Shown here: in pieces, positions 5,569-5,752 of the stretch
Layout of the letters: every line of letters starts with the position of its first letter
Numbering within the stretch: the stretch's first letter is position 1
Program-made: the position numbers and the translations under genes
The notes under the pieces: generated by a model
Seen by the model: the letters and a program-made list of their open reading frames with translations, nothing else
The model's database searches: none
What the model was told of the DNA's origin: nothing
Source of the DNA: an uncultured Oscillospiraceae bacterium
GTDB taxonomy: Bacteria > Bacillota > Clostridia > Oscillospirales > Ruminococcaceae
DNA: 5,752 nt
Assembly (NCBI GenBank): GCA_910578965.1
Contig: CAJTSP010000155.1
Coordinates: 1 to 5,752 of the forward strand
Direction of reading: 5' to 3'

Positions 5569-5584
5569 GCGCCTGAACAGGTGC
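5569..5584. repeat. Short hairpin after the restriction gene
   Basis: GCGCCT and AGGTGC pair around GAAC with one G·U wobble on the plus strand. It lies 17 bases after the nuclease stop. A runs flank both sides, so rightward transcripts lack the U tail of an intrinsic terminator. Leftward transcripts would have a U run after it, but the stem then carries an A·C mismatch. It is weak as a terminator in either direction. Confidence 0.3.
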
Positions 5585-5607
5585 TGCAAAAAAGGGAGGA
5601 TGGCGTT

Positions 5608-5752
5608 ATGTTCTGCACCCAATGCGGCAGCGAGATGCCTGAAGGGGCAGCCCACTGCCTGATCTGCGGCGCACCGGCCCGATTTGTCCCGCCCCGCCCC
5701 GCCGCGCCGGCCCCGTCTGCATCCGGCCCTGTGCCGGAGTCGGGCGCATCCC
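5608..5752 (+). CDS. Zinc-ribbon domain protein, 5' part only
   Basis: The gene begins at ATG 5608 with GGGAGG (5594-5599) eight bases upstream and runs off the right edge; 48 codons are visible. The first 21 residues form a small zinc ribbon, CTQCG (3-7) and CLICG (17-21), that would bind one zinc ion through four cysteines. A Pro/Ala-rich stretch follows from about residue 22, probably a flexible linker. In Firmicutes such N-terminal ribbons often precede membrane or uncharacterised domains, but nothing here tells which. GC is high again, so this gene belongs to the resident backbone rather than the restriction cassette. An ATG at 5600 is out of frame and too close to the ribosome binding site. 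Confidence 0.75.
   Translation, partial: MFCTQCGSEMPEGAAHCLICGAPARFVPPRPAAPAPSASGPVPESGAS

Noticed and set aside
5552..5607. Intrinsic terminator after the restriction gene.
   Set aside because: The hairpin at 5569-5584 is followed by an A run on the plus strand, and on the minus strand the stem contains a mismatch.
3850..5607. Transposon or integrase-mediated insertion with target duplications.
   Set aside because: I found no transposase or integrase gene, no terminal inverted repeats bracketing both ends and no matching direct repeats beyond trivial short matches.
1..5752. CRISPR array, tRNA or rRNA genes.
   Set aside because: No regularly spaced long repeats and no tRNA-like or rRNA-like conserved segments were seen on either strand.

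Overview
The window looks like chromosomal DNA from a high-GC member of the Clostridia, probably an Oscillospiraceae/Ruminococcaceae-type gut bacterium. The evidence is the Firmicutes gene pair trmK–Nif3 (yqfN–yqfO in Bacillus), a bacterial RqcH, strong AGGAGG-type ribosome binding sites, and TTG starts. GC is high in the resident genes (about 60-80% in the lines I counted). No rRNA, tRNA, IS element or CRISPR array was seen.

Layout. Positions 1-319 are a regulatory region. It holds a near-consensus promoter firing left out of the window, a near-consensus promoter firing right, and a long GC-rich leader with strong hairpins. The rightward promoter should drive a compact, overlapping set: a 65-aa DUF1858 CxxC protein (320-517), the tRNA adenine-N1 methyltransferase TrmK (507-1226, TTG start) and a Nif3-like dinuclear-metal protein (1220-1963). 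After a 140-base gap containing a perfect inverted repeat comes rqcH (2104-3849), the ribosome-associated quality control factor that adds alanine tails to stalled nascent chains. The shared theme is translation and tRNA or ribosome upkeep, although DUF1858 and Nif3 have no settled function.

From about 3850 to 5551 base composition drops to roughly 42-43% GC in the lines counted. This segment holds a two-gene type II restriction-modification cassette: a beta-class amino-methyltransferase (4023-4937, TTG start with a strong ribosome binding site) overlapping by ATGA a restriction endonuclease (4934-5551) that closely resembles BstYI/BglII. Catalytic D120, E129 and Q131 are present, and K134 and S173 match the BstYI residues tied to relaxed R/Y recognition, so the predicted target is RGATCY. 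No controller gene is seen; order and overlap suggest translational coupling of nuclease to methylase.

At 5608 composition returns to high GC with the start of a zinc-ribbon protein that runs off the right edge.

Nothing here is clearly a new kind of system. The best leads are the horizontally acquired BstYI-like cassette, with its testable specificity, and the divergent promoter/leader region upstream of the DUF1858–trmK–Nif3 operon.
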